Shown here piece by piece: positions 40,425 through 49,558 of a stretch of 64,000 bases of DNA. A model generated the notes under the pieces. It worked only from the letters and a program-made list of their open reading frames with translations, was not told where the DNA came from and searched no databases. This DNA is from Psychrobacter immobilis (GTDB lineage: Bacteria > Pseudomonadota > Gammaproteobacteria > Pseudomonadales > Moraxellaceae), in contig CAJHAA010000015.1 in assembly GCA_904846265.1 (NCBI GenBank), forward strand, positions 1-64,000, given 5' to 3'. The translations under genes were made by a program, and so were the position numbers. Numbering within the stretch: position 1 is the first letter of the stretch; every line of letters starts with the position of its first letter.

Positions 40425-42908
40425 TTATTCTTTTAGCTGGATTTTATTGCCAACGGCTTGGTTGCTAACGTCACTAGCACTGAATGGTAGACGAATCCAT
40501 TCTTTAGCTGAATAGCGACGACTCTGGTCACGATGGAACGGTCGAGTAGTATCAGAAGCTTGCGAGTAACCTAATAAGGCTTCTGCTACAGGGCCAGCGC
40601 TATCAAAGGTAACGCTTTGCATATATGTCGGACCAAAATTAATGAGGTAGTTTGCGCCATCATTAGCGCTTGTGCCTCTCGTTTCTGCAACATTGAATAT
40701 ACCTTCACGACCAAAGCCACCATGCATAGCAATACGCTCATCGTTTTTATTAGCATCAACGATATACTGCAAATCAGATAAAGACGCATCAAGAGCGATG
40801 TTTTTATCTTGGAAGAACTTAATGGAATCTCCTAAAGCAGTACGTGTATCCGCACTAATAATTAAACCACGAGGCGTATTGACTGGGTCTTTTGCATCAA
40901 ATTTAACACTGAATATCGTATCCGTCGTTTCATTGAAATCCACATTACGCCAAAACTCTCTAAAGACATGAGCGCCTTTACTATCTAAATTATTACGACG
41001 ATCCCAATTACTCAAGATATTACAAGCATTGGTTGCATCAATAGTAGAGCCACCCGTCAAAGGCATGCTAGCATTCGCTCGACAATCTGCTAATACGTCG
41101 TTGAGTACCAACTCAGCGACATAACTGCGGTTACCATAGACGACCTCTTGCATATTGTTTAAATTGAAGTTAGTACCGCCTAAGTTATCTTTATTACTGA
41201 ATCGATCTTGTATTTGAACCAGTCCCATACGTGAGCGCATAAGCAATGGAACACCATCTGCTGGACTAGCACCTAAGAAGGGGGCTAAACGACGACGTAG
41301 GAGCGGTGAAAATCCAGTCAGTGGTTGCTCTAAATTGCTTAACCAATAGCTATCATTCGAGTTAGCAACATAATCATCGCGGATCAAGAAAGGTAAGTTT
41401 GAGCGCCCAAAGATACCTGCTTGCGGTGAGTCTGTATCAACTCCCCATTCACAGGCAGCGGTACTACCATTCAGTGCTGGCAAGTCAGAGGCAATTAACG
41501 CACCAAGGAAGGGGCCAGATGCAGCACTACTACAAGCTTCAAGCTTAGCTTTGGTCACATTTGGTACGGTTGAGATGTCAGCATAGAGTGCCTTACCATT
41601 ACGGTCGGTAGCAATAGTATTAACAAATCCAAGACCAAGGACGCTTTGCATTCTATCGACTAAGTCCTCAACGCTCGTAGCCTTATTCATACTACGCCAC
41701 TGATTGAGTGCTCTTGGGTTTTCAGAGGCGGCATCACGAATAGTATAAGCTAGATTATTAGCGCCCCATGCTGGTAATTGACCATTGAGCAAATTGACCG
41801 CTAACATAGGTCCATATTGTGAGACATAAATATTGTGAACCTGCGTCTGATTATTTGGTAGCTGAATAGTGACAGGAACGGTTTCGATATCGCGCTGCTC
41901 AGTCACACCAGCGCTATTAGTATAATTGTATTTGAGAGGATCTCCATCAACTAGGCTCAGCTGATAAAGCGTAAAACGTTTGGCAGTGGATACGGTATGG
42001 CTCCAAGCTACGTCTTTATTAAAACCGATGTTAGGGAAAGGCTGACCTTGCTGAGCTGCACCCATCACATCCAGCTCACCTGGCATCGTTAAGTGAAATT
42101 GATAGAAGCGTTGGACGCCATCCCATGGCTCATGCGGATTGCCATACATGACCCCGCTATTAGTACCGGTCACCTCCTTACCAAAGGCATAGGCATTACT
42201 ACCGCCACTCATCGCATTAATCGTATCCATATTGAATGCAGGTGCTGACTCTACGACAGGGTTTGCGACTGGAACACTACGCATTCTTGAGCTACCCTGA
42301 ACGCCAGTAATAGAAGGCGGTGCCGCTGCTACAATGGGACCGACGAAATTAGATAAGCCACCACGTAGATTGGCTTTACCGTAGACCGTCAATAAATCAT
42401 CGAGAGTAATCTCTCGTACCCATTCAGCATTGGCACAAGCGGGATCGATATTAGCCACGCCTTTGTCACGTAAATAACGGCTATAGCCTGCAGCATAACC
42501 TGTCACAGCATCAATGACTTCAGGGTCTTGAGCTGCTAAAAATTCAGCTTTTCGCTTGTCAGTGTTGTACCACGTATAAAAAGCATCGCTAGCCAAATTA
42601 CCGTCAGCGCCTAGATACAGCATACTCTGACCGCTAGCGACTACAACTTCACGCGCTAGTGAGCAGAAATTATCTTCTGCGAATGCATAACCGACGCCAT
42701 AACCAAGGCCTTTGTAATCCTTTGCGGTGATGTGCGGTATACCGAACTCAGTGCGCTGAATATCGGCTTCATAATTAGTGGAAGGTAGTATGACATCATC
42801 GTCATTGAAATTATTGTCGCTGTCTGAGCAGCCGAATAGTCCTAAAGAGACTGCTACTGTCAGTAGCGTGAGTGTGGGCACACGCCGATTATGCATCTTT
42901 ATGCTCAT
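40425..42908 (-). CDS. Penicillin acylase family (S45) lipoprotein
   Basis: An Ntn-hydrolase amide-cleaving enzyme of the penicillin amidase family, whose members include AHL acylases. The 827-aa precursor starts with a lipoprotein signal (LFGC, C27), so it is probably anchored in an envelope membrane. The alpha chain (about 45-200) has the family IPHITAKDYKGLGYGVGYAFAEDN; the self-cleaved linker (about 205-236, ending GG) precedes the nucleophile S237-N238-AYAFG. The beta chain follows with YGNPHEPW. Autoprocessing before Ser237 is expected. Substrate is unknown: penicillin, acyl-homoserine lactones or acyl-peptides are options. Confidence 0.9.
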   Translation of the reverse strand: MSIKMHNRRVPTLTLLTVAVSLGLFGCSDSDNNFNDDDVILPSTNYEADIQRTEFGIPHITAKDYKGLGYGVGYAFAEDNFCSLAREVVVASGQSMLYLGADGNLASDAFYTWYNTDKRKAEFLAAQDPEVIDAVTGYAAGYSRYLRDKGVANIDPACANAEWVREITLDDLLTVYGKANLRGGLSNFVGPIVAAAPPSITGVQGSSRMRSVPVANPVVESAPAFNMDTINAMSGGSNAYAFGKEVTGTNSGVMYGNPHEPWDGVQRFYQFHLTMPGELDVMGAAQQGQPFPNIGFNKDVAWSHTVSTAKRFTLYQLSLVDGDPLKYNYTNSAGVTEQRDIETVPVTIQLPNNQTQVHNIYVSQYGPMLAVNLLNGQLPAWGANNLAYTIRDAASENPRALNQWRSMNKATSVEDLVDRMQSVLGLGFVNTIATDRNGKALYADISTVPNVTKAKLEACSSAASGPFLGALIASDLPALNGSTAACEWGVDTDSPQAGIFGRSNLPFLIRDDYVANSNDSYWLSNLEQPLTGFSPLLRRRLAPFLGASPADGVPLLMRSRMGLVQIQDRFSNKDNLGGTNFNLNNMQEVVYGNRSYVAELVLNDVLADCRANASMPLTGGSTIDATNACNILSNWDRRNNLDSKGAHVFREFWRNVDFNETTDTIFSVKFDAKDPVNTPRGLIISADTRTALGDSIKFFQDKNIALDASLSDLQYIVDANKNDERIAMHGGFGREGIFNVAETRGTSANDGANYLINFGPTYMQSVTFDSAGPVAEALLGYSQASDTTRPFHRDQSRRYSAKEWIRLPFSASDVSNQAVGNKIQLKE

Positions 42909-43262
42909 AAGCTTATCCGTCCATGGTAGTAGGTATTATATAAATCTGCAGCAAAAAGCCGCCAGTAAACTTTATATGATCAATAAAATCCTTTTATTGC
43001 CAATACTCTTGCTAATCTTTAATGCTTTATAGCACGATTAAAATTATCCAATACGTTAATAATGTGGTTAACAGGCGTGAGAATTTTTGGATAATCTTTG
43101 GAGCAGCATAGCCGAATAAGACTGAGCGAAAGAGCATCCGTTTATCATATAACAACTGTTGATAACTATGCTAGTAAATAAAATGAGACAATAAAACACG
43201 ACATTTGCGCACTGATACATAATGCTCTATTATCAATTATTCCCTATATTAGGAAAATGCTG
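42909..43262. other. Divergent gap between acylase and comM
   Basis: 354 bp for two divergent promoters. It holds a 9-bp inverted repeat, ATTATCCAA (43043-43051) and TTGGATAAT (43087-43095), separated by 35 bp. It is short and AT-rich, and not convincing as an operator. Confidence 0.3.
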
Positions 43263-44840
43263 ATGTCGTTTGCCCAAGTCTATACCCGTTCAGTCGTCGG
43301 ACTGCATGCGCCCAAGGTCATTATTGAAGTGCATCTGTCACAAGGGTTGCCAGCATTGACCATCGTCGGTTTGCCGGAGGCGGCGGTACGTGAGAGTAAA
43401 GACCGTGTACGCTCTGCGATTCTGAACTCTGGCTTTCAATTTCCTAATCGTCGTCTCACTATCAATTTAGCCCCCGCTGATTTGCCTAAAGATGGCGCGC
43501 GTCTTGATTTACCGATTGCTATCGGAATCTTGGCAGCCAGTGATCAATTGGATCCAGAAGTATTATCAGGGTTTGAGTTTATCGGTGAGTTAGCGCTCAA
43601 TGGGAATTTACGGCAAGTGACAGGCAGCTTATCGGTGGCACGAGCGATCAAAGCTGAGGCGCTGGCGTCCAAAGTATTGCAGGTGGCAAATATCACTGAA
43701 CAGGAGCTGATCGAGCCACGGCAAAAACCACAAACACCGCAGCTTATCGTACCGATTGATAATGGTGCTGAGGCCAGCCGTGTGGATGGCGTGACGATAC
43801 TAGCCGCGCAAAGCTTAAAGACAGTTTGTGACCACTTACAGTCGTTAGCGAACCCAAGCGCAGCCTATGACTCTTTGGACGTTGTACAACCGAGTCCAGC
43901 ACAGCAGTATGTTGGCTATCAAGTGGATTTGGCTGATGTCAAAGGACAGCATCATGCACGGCGCGCGCTAGAGATTGCCGCCGCTGGTGGACATTCGCTG
44001 TTATTTACAGGGCCACCCGGCTCAGGCAAGACGTTAATGGCGTCACGGCTACCGACTATCTTGCCGGATTTGAGTGATGAAGATGCATTAGAGGTTGCCA
44101 GCACTTATTCAGTGGCAGACAGCGATTACGATTATGGGACAAGACCGTTTAGGCAGGTTCATCACACTATATCAGCCGTGGCTTTGGTGGGTGGTGGCTC
44201 ACGACCAAAACCGGGTGAAATTACCCTTGCCAATAAAGGCGTATTATTCCTTGACGAATTGCCAGAGTTTGATCGGAGTGTGCTCGAGGTATTGCGTCAG
44301 CCATTAGAAGCCAAGCAAATCACTATTAGCCGTGCCAACTCGCAGATGACTTTTCCAGCAAATTTCCAATTGGTCGCTGCCATGAATCCATGTCCATGCG
44401 GCTATGATGGCGATACCTCAGGGCGTTGTCGCTGCCGACCTGAACAGATTAAACGTTACCAAGATAAACTATCAGGTCCACTGCTTGATCGCATTGATTT
44501 GCATATCACTGTACCTGCGCTGCCAATTGCCGATTTGCAAAATGCTCAAGCTGGCGAAACCTCCGAACAAGTGCGCGTTCGAGTTATTGCCGCACATAAA
44601 CGTCAGATGCAGCGGCAACAAAAGGTCAATAATGAGCTTAGCCCTAGCGAGATTGATAAATATATCCAACTAGGAGAGGGTGAACAGCAACTATTACAGC
44701 TCGCTCAGCAGCGTCTGAATTTATCGGCACGCGGTTATCATCGAGTATTGCGAGTGGCGCGTACCATTGCTGATTTGGCTGACAGTATCGATATTACAAG
44801 CGCTCATGTGTCTGAGGCGCTCAGTTATCGGAGCAAATAA
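43263..44840 (+). CDS. comM: ComM/YifB-type Mg-chelatase-like ATPase
   Basis: ComM is a hexameric branch-migration AAA+ helicase for natural transformation. The sequence has the N-terminal ChlI-like region (GLPALTIVGLPEAAVRES), Walker A GPPGSGKT (about 250-257), Walker B VLFLDELPEF, the MNPCPCGY motif with cysteines, and a C-terminal region ending ALSYR. ATG 43263 is preferred to 43257 because AGGA is then about 9 bp upstream rather than 3. Length (525 aa) is standard. With dprA, it supports natural competence of this organism. Confidence 0.95.
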   Translation: MSFAQVYTRSVVGLHAPKVIIEVHLSQGLPALTIVGLPEAAVRESKDRVRSAILNSGFQFPNRRLTINLAPADLPKDGARLDLPIAIGILAASDQLDPEVLSGFEFIGELALNGNLRQVTGSLSVARAIKAEALASKVLQVANITEQELIEPRQKPQTPQLIVPIDNGAEASRVDGVTILAAQSLKTVCDHLQSLANPSAAYDSLDVVQPSPAQQYVGYQVDLADVKGQHHARRALEIAAAGGHSLLFTGPPGSGKTLMASRLPTILPDLSDEDALEVASTYSVADSDYDYGTRPFRQVHHTISAVALVGGGSRPKPGEITLANKGVLFLDELPEFDRSVLEVLRQPLEAKQITISRANSQMTFPANFQLVAAMNPCPCGYDGDTSGRCRCRPEQIKRYQDKLSGPLLDRIDLHITVPALPIADLQNAQAGETSEQVRVRVIAAHKRQMQRQQKVNNELSPSEIDKYIQLGEGEQQLLQLAQQRLNLSARGYHRVLRVARTIADLADSIDITSAHVSEALSYRSK

Positions 44841-44885
44841 TGATTTCAAAGAATGGCTTAAATGAATCATTCTAATGTTCAAATT

Positions 44886-45587
44886 TTAGCTGTCTATCTT
44901 ATAATTTTCGAAAATATATTCTACTAATGCCGCAAAATCATCAAAGGCTTCGGTCGGGTTTAGCTCACGGATATCTTGTCCGTAGTTGTAGCCATAAGAC
45001 AGCCCGAAAGTATCCATATTGGCGTTTTGTCCGGCTAAGATATCGTTTCTAGAATCGCCAATCATCACAGCTTTTTCTGGAGTGACGTTCAACGCTTTAC
45101 AGACATGCAGTAGCGGTGCTGGATCAGGCTTTTTAGTTGAGAGACTATCACCGCCTAATACTTCACTGAATAAGTCCTGCCAGCCAAAGGATTGCAATAT
45201 TTTTGGTACAAAACGAATCGGCTTATTGGTCACTAAGGCCAGCGTAAATCCTGCTGCTTTTAGCTTTTTTAGTCCGCTATCGACATCTGGGTAAGCAACG
45301 GTTTTGCTACCACTGAGATTTTTGTAAGCCTCAAAAAACAGGTGCTCTGCGTGATTGGCTTCCTCGACCGTAAACTCGCCTTCTAACACGTCTACCTTAC
45401 CTACTAGTGCGCGCTCTACCAGCAATCTTGAGCCGTTGCCTATCCAGTTTCGTATGGTCTCGATAGGGTAAGTCTCTTTGCCCAGCGTGGCTAACATCGC
45501 ATTAGTCGCATCAGCCAAATCTGGCACACTATCAATGAGCGTGCCATCGAAATCAAAAATCAAAAGTTGCTTAATACCTACAGTCAT
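44886..45587 (-). CDS. gph: Phosphoglycolate phosphatase
   Basis: A HAD-superfamily hydrolase of 233 aa. Motif I FDFDGTLIDS, motif II VTNKP, motif III/IV KPDPAPLLHVC and MIGDSRNDILAGQNA are all intact, and the cap domain lies between motifs I and II. Gph hydrolyses 2-phosphoglycolate arising from DNA repair; other HAD substrates cannot be excluded. The gene stands alone, convergent with comM. The start MTVGIKQLLIFDFDGT is a standard length. Confidence 0.88.
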   Translation of the reverse strand: MTVGIKQLLIFDFDGTLIDSVPDLADATNAMLATLGKETYPIETIRNWIGNGSRLLVERALVGKVDVLEGEFTVEEANHAEHLFFEAYKNLSGSKTVAYPDVDSGLKKLKAAGFTLALVTNKPIRFVPKILQSFGWQDLFSEVLGGDSLSTKKPDPAPLLHVCKALNVTPEKAVMIGDSRNDILAGQNANMDTFGLSYGYNYGQDIRELNPTEAFDDFAALVEYIFENYKIDS

Positions 45588-45752
45588 TATTACTTACCCA
45601 CGCTATATATTTTATACTTTTTTGGAGTGTTAGCTCCAAGCCCTCATTACCTTAGCACAGCAAATCATGAATTCAATTATTTAACAGTCTGTCATTATAA
45701 ATGTTTCTATCTTTTCAGGCTGAGGGTAATGTTTTATTGATATATTTTATGC

Positions 45753-46253
45753 TTATTCAACCTCTTTATAACGTTCGCGATGTTCCTTTTTCATTCTTAA
45801 ATAATCTTCGTTCTCACGACACTCGTCCCATTTTTGTTTAAATATGCGTGCTGACTCTGCTTTGACTGGGTCTTCGATTTGTCGTGGCAACTCTTCACGA
45901 CCATGTGCGCCGCTCTGACCTTTTTTATCATCGGGTACTGGTCCTTTATACTTTTTGCCGCCTTTGTGATTGGCATAACGACGGGCGCGGGTATAGCCCA
46001 TTTGAATAAATTTGCGCGCCATATCAGCACCGACAAAGTCATCGGCCACCAGATAATCTAAAAACATCTGATAAATTGTCTCGCTGCTCTCAAGCGCAAT
46101 GTCAGGGGTCGCAAAGCGCCAGTGTGGCAGGATTTCGGATTTGTATGGCTCTACCAATAATACGCCTTGCTCGCCGCGACCGACCCGATAAAGCTCTGGC
46201 TGCGCGCGCAAATCTAGGTTTTTATAATCCAAATCGTAATCGAATGCTCTCAT
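45753..46253 (-). CDS. DUF4385 family protein
   Basis: A 166-aa soluble protein with the family's conserved features: MRAFDYDLDYKNLDLRAQPELY, RVGRGEQGVLLVEPYKSEILPHWRF, and a basic segment ARRYANHKGGKKY. There is no known catalytic function. The C-terminus is Lys/Glu-rich. It is divergent from the small exported protein at 46436 with a 182-bp gap. Confidence 0.85.
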   Translation of the reverse strand: MRAFDYDLDYKNLDLRAQPELYRVGRGEQGVLLVEPYKSEILPHWRFATPDIALESSETIYQMFLDYLVADDFVGADMARKFIQMGYTRARRYANHKGGKKYKGPVPDDKKGQSGAHGREELPRQIEDPVKAESARIFKQKWDECRENEDYLRMKKEHRERYKEVE

Positions 46254-46435
46254 CGCTTTTCCCTATTAGTATTCGTCATCTGTCAAATTTATCATTATCA
46301 ATACTATCGAGTATACTGAGCGCCGCTGTCTAAAAAACAGCACAAAAATGTTATGCAACCGTGACAGTAAGCGTTTAGCATGAGAAGCATAGCAAAGAGA
46401 ATTAATCATTGAGCAGGTCTGAGTAGGTTAAAGTT

Positions 46436-46804
46436 ATGACAGTTAATAAAAACATCCTCAATAGAATCAGTCTAGCTGGCTCGACTGTTACGATATCGTT
46501 AAAAAGTATATTTATGATATCGGTGCTGCTGCTCATAAGCGTATTAAGCACCAATGCTGCCCATAGCGCATGGTTTGAGCAGTTGATTCCGCAAGGAGAA
46601 ACTTATACGGTACGTGAGATAGATCGTGATTTGGCGTTCGTGATTGATGGTTTCATTTATGATGCGCGCACGTCTTGTTTTTTAGCAGTGGGCGATAGAG
46701 TGATATTTTTTGAAGGGCGTCATGGTATCGATTACCGCGCGACGGTTTATGACTTAGACTCGCGTGAACGTTGCGAGGTGTTGCTACGTAATAAGGTGAA
46801 TTGA
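46436..46804 (+). CDS. Small exported protein of unknown function
   Basis: A 122-aa protein with an N-terminal hydrophobic segment (about 24-45, ISVLLLISVLSTNAAHSA), giving a likely signal peptide cut after AHSA, and a compact C-terminal domain of ~75 residues containing two cysteines (C80 and C114) that may form a disulfide. No family was recognised. The start has weak ribosome-site support; internal ATGs near residue 27 would leave a shorter signal sequence. Isolated, with no operon partner. Confidence 0.55.
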   Translation: MTVNKNILNRISLAGSTVTISLKSIFMISVLLLISVLSTNAAHSAWFEQLIPQGETYTVREIDRDLAFVIDGFIYDARTSCFLAVGDRVIFFEGRHGIDYRATVYDLDSRERCEVLLRNKVN

Positions 46805-46870
46805 TCAGTTTTCTATAGGGATAGGCGCAAGAATTGTATTTAATTTATAAATTAACAATAAGACTATAAA

Positions 46871-46909
46871 ACGAAACTTTTTTAAGTTAAAATACAATTA
46901 ACGAAACTT
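46871..46909 (+). promoter_or_regulatory. Promoter with repeated ACGAAACTT motif before the XRE module
   Basis: The 9-mer ACGAAACTT occurs at 46871-46879 and 46901-46909, exactly 30 bp apart (about three DNA turns), bracketing a -10-like TAAAAT (46888-46893). This is a likely operator for the XRE protein encoded two genes downstream. The first gene has the ribosome site GGAGG at 46914-46918. Confidence 0.5.
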
Positions 46910-46925
46910 GCATGGAGGCACTTTA

Positions 46926-47654
46926 ATGAATGAAATCCTTAGAAACGACATCCTTAATTTACTGGCGATTGAACTCAAACCTAAGTTTTTAGACGACTTT
47001 AACCAGCTACTTAATCTTAAATATAGGGCATGTATCGATAGTATTCGAGATATTTTTTACACCCACAATCATGATCATGCTGCTCAAAGGATGTTCGCTA
47101 ATGCTCAGTTATACCTTGCTGAAGCTGCTCTTCATCAAGTAGCAGAGAAACATAAGTTAAAGCCTGTTTTGTTATCTAACGAACACCTTAGTGATAAATA
47201 TATAATTTTATCATCAAAGTCGTTTAATCTGCTTTTGGTTAGAGGCCAAGCGGCAAACAAGCATAGAGGAAAATATAAAAGTTTATGGGCTAGTATGAAT
47301 AAAATTTTAGAAGATAAACAGCTAAGACTAGATTACGATGATGAGATGTATTCTAAAGCTTTGGATTCAACAGATATAGATGACAAAATAACTATTGTTA
47401 TTGAAGCTTTCTACACAATGAGTGAAATTAAAGAAAACCCTTCTTCTATCATCAATCCTCACGCATTTTTTAAGTTTAGTATACCTAATTCTAGGAATAC
47501 AGGATTTCTAACTTCGCTTAGCTACAAAGAGCTTATGAGTATATCGCAGTCTTCTGAAGAGTTTTTGTCGAACAATGAAGCAGTAACTAAACATAGTCTA
47601 ATTAATATCAAGAAAAGACTTAGTAAAGCTACAGATGAAGCAGTCAATGAATAA
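46926..47654 (+). CDS. Unknown protein, partner of XRE-ImmA/IrrE gene
   Basis: A 242-aa soluble, Lys/Glu-rich protein with no recognised domain. ATG 46926 is preferred to TTG 46908 because GGAGG lies 7 nt upstream. Its AT-rich codon use differs from neighbouring housekeeping genes. It appears mostly helical, with a hydrophobic stretch YIILSSKSFNLLLVRG in the middle. The XRE-peptidase gene follows after 20 bp, suggesting translation from one transcript. It could be a substrate or partner toxin/antitoxin of that protease, which is inference from context. Not an obvious transposase or phage protein. Confidence 0.65.
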   Translation: MNEILRNDILNLLAIELKPKFLDDFNQLLNLKYRACIDSIRDIFYTHNHDHAAQRMFANAQLYLAEAALHQVAEKHKLKPVLLSNEHLSDKYIILSSKSFNLLLVRGQAANKHRGKYKSLWASMNKILEDKQLRLDYDDEMYSKALDSTDIDDKITIVIEAFYTMSEIKENPSSIINPHAFFKFSIPNSRNTGFLTSLSYKELMSISQSSEEFLSNNEAVTKHSLINIKKRLSKATDEAVNE

Positions 47655-47674
47655 TAGGAGATAATTGTATAATT

Positions 47675-48808
47675 ATGCTCAATCCTCGAAGATTAGAAAA
47701 CGCTATGAATGCAAGAGGCCTTACACAGATTGCTATGGCTTCCATTCTTGATGTTAGCAAAGGAACCATTAGCAAGTGGATTAATGGTAATCATAGTCCT
47801 AGAAATGCTAATGAACGTCTTGGAGATATATCTAATATTTTGAATGTTCCTATAGAGTGGTTAGTGTCAGAAGATTTAGGTGAAACTTCTGTATCTTTTT
47901 TTAGAACTAATACTAGCTCAACTAAAATGGGAAGAGAAGTTGCAGAAGCTCGTTTGAAATGGGCAGCAGAGATATTATTCTCTTTTTCAGAATGGGTCGA
48001 TTATCCAGAAGTTAACTTACCCAAAGTTTATTCCTATAAAGAATGGGTTAGATTAGATGACGAAGATATAATTCAAATAGCTAAAGACTGTAGAAGGCTA
48101 TGGAATTTAGATAATAAGCCAATTTCCGATCTAATGTTTACTTGTGAAATGGCAGGTATATGTATAGTCCAAGAGGAGCTAGGCTATCCAAAGATGGATG
48201 GTCTGTCATTTTGGTACAATAATAAGCCTTTTATTTATTTAAATACTGACAAGTATAGTGCTTGCAGAGGACGTTTTAATTTAGCTCATGAATTATTCCA
48301 TTTGATAGCTCACAAGTATGTACCAGAATCAGATTATAAAAAACCTGAGATTTACAAATTAATTGAATCCCAAGCGAATCTTTTTGCATCTGAACTTATT
48401 TACCCATCAAGTCAATTTATTGATGATTTAATCTACCCTTCAATAGACTCCCTGTTAATTTTAAAGCGTAAATGGAAACTTTCACTCGCTGCTATGTTGT
48501 TCAAAGCTCAGCAATTAGATTTAATAGATGAAGCTAGAGCAACTAATGCATGGCGAACATTAGCTAGGAAAAAATGGAGAAAAATTGAACCTTATGATAA
48601 CGAGATTCCTCTAGAAACTCCTGTTCTATTTCGGCAAGTTATTGACGGATTAATAGAACAAGGTGATTTCAGTAAATCGGAGATTTTGAGTACAACTAAG
48701 CTAAGTAGAAATGATGTAGAAGATATATTATCTTTACCTAGTCGTTATCTTGAAAACGATTTCGGTAAGATTATTAATTTCAAAGATAAAGGGTTGAAGA
48801 AAGCCTAG
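47675..48808 (+). CDS. XRE-family HTH regulator with ImmA/IrrE metallopeptidase domain
   Basis: A 377-aa protein with an N-terminal XRE helix-turn-helix (about 5-62, GLTQIAMASILDVSKGTISKW) fused to an ImmA/IrrE (DUF955) zinc peptidase domain with H205-E-L-F-H209 and supporting Glu downstream (EANLFASELIYP-like segment). Such fusions include regulators cleaving repressors in mobile elements and partners in toxin-antitoxin-type antiphage pairs. The C-terminal ~70 residues (about 310-377) are a separate helical domain of unknown role. The gene is AT-rich, lies next to tRNA-Phe, and its upstream partner is unknown. Confidence 0.86.
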   Translation: MLNPRRLENAMNARGLTQIAMASILDVSKGTISKWINGNHSPRNANERLGDISNILNVPIEWLVSEDLGETSVSFFRTNTSSTKMGREVAEARLKWAAEILFSFSEWVDYPEVNLPKVYSYKEWVRLDDEDIIQIAKDCRRLWNLDNKPISDLMFTCEMAGICIVQEELGYPKMDGLSFWYNNKPFIYLNTDKYSACRGRFNLAHELFHLIAHKYVPESDYKKPEIYKLIESQANLFASELIYPSSQFIDDLIYPSIDSLLILKRKWKLSLAAMLFKAQQLDLIDEARATNAWRTLARKKWRKIEPYDNEIPLETPVLFRQVIDGLIEQGDFSKSEILSTTKLSRNDVEDILSLPSRYLENDFGKIINFKDKGLKKA

Positions 48809-48886
48809 TTAATATTTTAGATTTTTGCTGACCTGACCGAATCCAATAGCTCGCTTTGGGTTCGGTAGCGAGTTAAGAAAAACATA

Positions 48887-48922
48887 AAAAAAGCCCCGAA
48901 CATTGCTGTTTGGGGCTTTTTA
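48887..48922. terminator. Bidirectional terminator between XRE module and tRNA-Phe
   Basis: A7-GCCCCGAACA-TTGC-TGTTTGGGGC-T5 forms a strong hairpin with tracts on both sides; it serves the XRE gene (plus) and tRNA-Phe (minus). Confidence 0.9.
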
Positions 48923-48937
48923 GAATTCTTAAACGAA

Positions 48938-49013
48938 TGGTGGCTCGAGGCAGGTTCGAACTGCCGACACACGGATTTTCAATCCGTTGCTCTACCGACT
49001 GAGCTATCGAGCC
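48938..49013 (-). tRNA. tRNA-Phe (GAA)
   Basis: Reading the minus strand gives a 76-nt cloverleaf: acceptor GGCTCGA/TCGAGCC, D arm GCTC-AGTCGGTA-GAGC, anticodon stem-loop ACGGA-TTGAAAA-TCCGT with anticodon GAA, T arm with GTTCGAAC, and encoded CCA at 48938-48940. All arms pair. Its 3' end faces the AT-rich XRE module, but no duplicated tRNA end or integrase was seen there. Confidence 0.97.
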
Positions 49014-49135
49014 GTCTTCGTTGAGGCGCTATTAAACTAAATATAGGCGTTGCTGTCAAGTAGTTTTTGCATAATAGAAGATAAAAGACGATAAATAATC
49101 AAATATTGGCAAAATTAACTGTTTCTGCTCTCGAT

Positions 49136-49558
49136 TTAATCTTTAACACGCAGTAAATCATACTCGCTCATAATACGATGAATATCTGCATCGGCAGGGA
49201 CAAACTCACGCACACCTTTTTTGACCTCGGCATCATAGACCAGTTTGATAAACTTAGCATCGATCGCGCGACCGCGATTTTGCTGATGCACCGTTAAATA
49301 TTGCAAACGCTTGGCATCGGTTTGCCCATCATCAAAACAGCCAACAGCGGCGATAGGTTTATCATTAAACATACCGACGTATAGATACTGACCACGCTTA
49401 AAACCTTGCTCAACGATATTTAATACCTCGATACCATCAGGCTGCGCGTCATCGCTATCGTATAATGCCTGCAAGCGCTCTGCTAGCTCATTGTCACGAG
49501 CAGGTTTTTTGATAAGTGGTACATCCAAGCTATTAATGGCGATCGCTTCTAAAGGCAT
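49136..49558 (-). CDS. PanZ/PanM-like acetyl-CoA-binding protein
   Basis: A 140-aa GNAT-like fold protein resembling PanZ (PanM), which promotes maturation of aspartate decarboxylase PanD and responds to acetyl-CoA. Support: GQYLYVGMFNDKPIAAVGCF (central strands) and YLTVHQQNRGRAI, corresponding to the acetyl-CoA binding loop R-x-R-G-region. The frame extends to 49633, but ATG 49558 is preferred because AGGAAC sits 5-10 nt upstream. No panD is in the window. Assignment rests on fold-level motif similarity. Confidence 0.6.
   Translation of the reverse strand: MPLEAIAINSLDVPLIKKPARDNELAERLQALYDSDDAQPDGIEVLNIVEQGFKRGQYLYVGMFNDKPIAAVGCFDDGQTDAKRLQYLTVHQQNRGRAIDAKFIKLVYDAEVKKGVREFVPADADIHRIMSEYDLLRVKD

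Noticed and set aside
43043-43095. ATTATCCAA/TTGGATAAT inverted repeat upstream of comM as an operator
   Set aside because: AT-rich 9-bp arms 35 bp apart without a supporting regulator or second copy.
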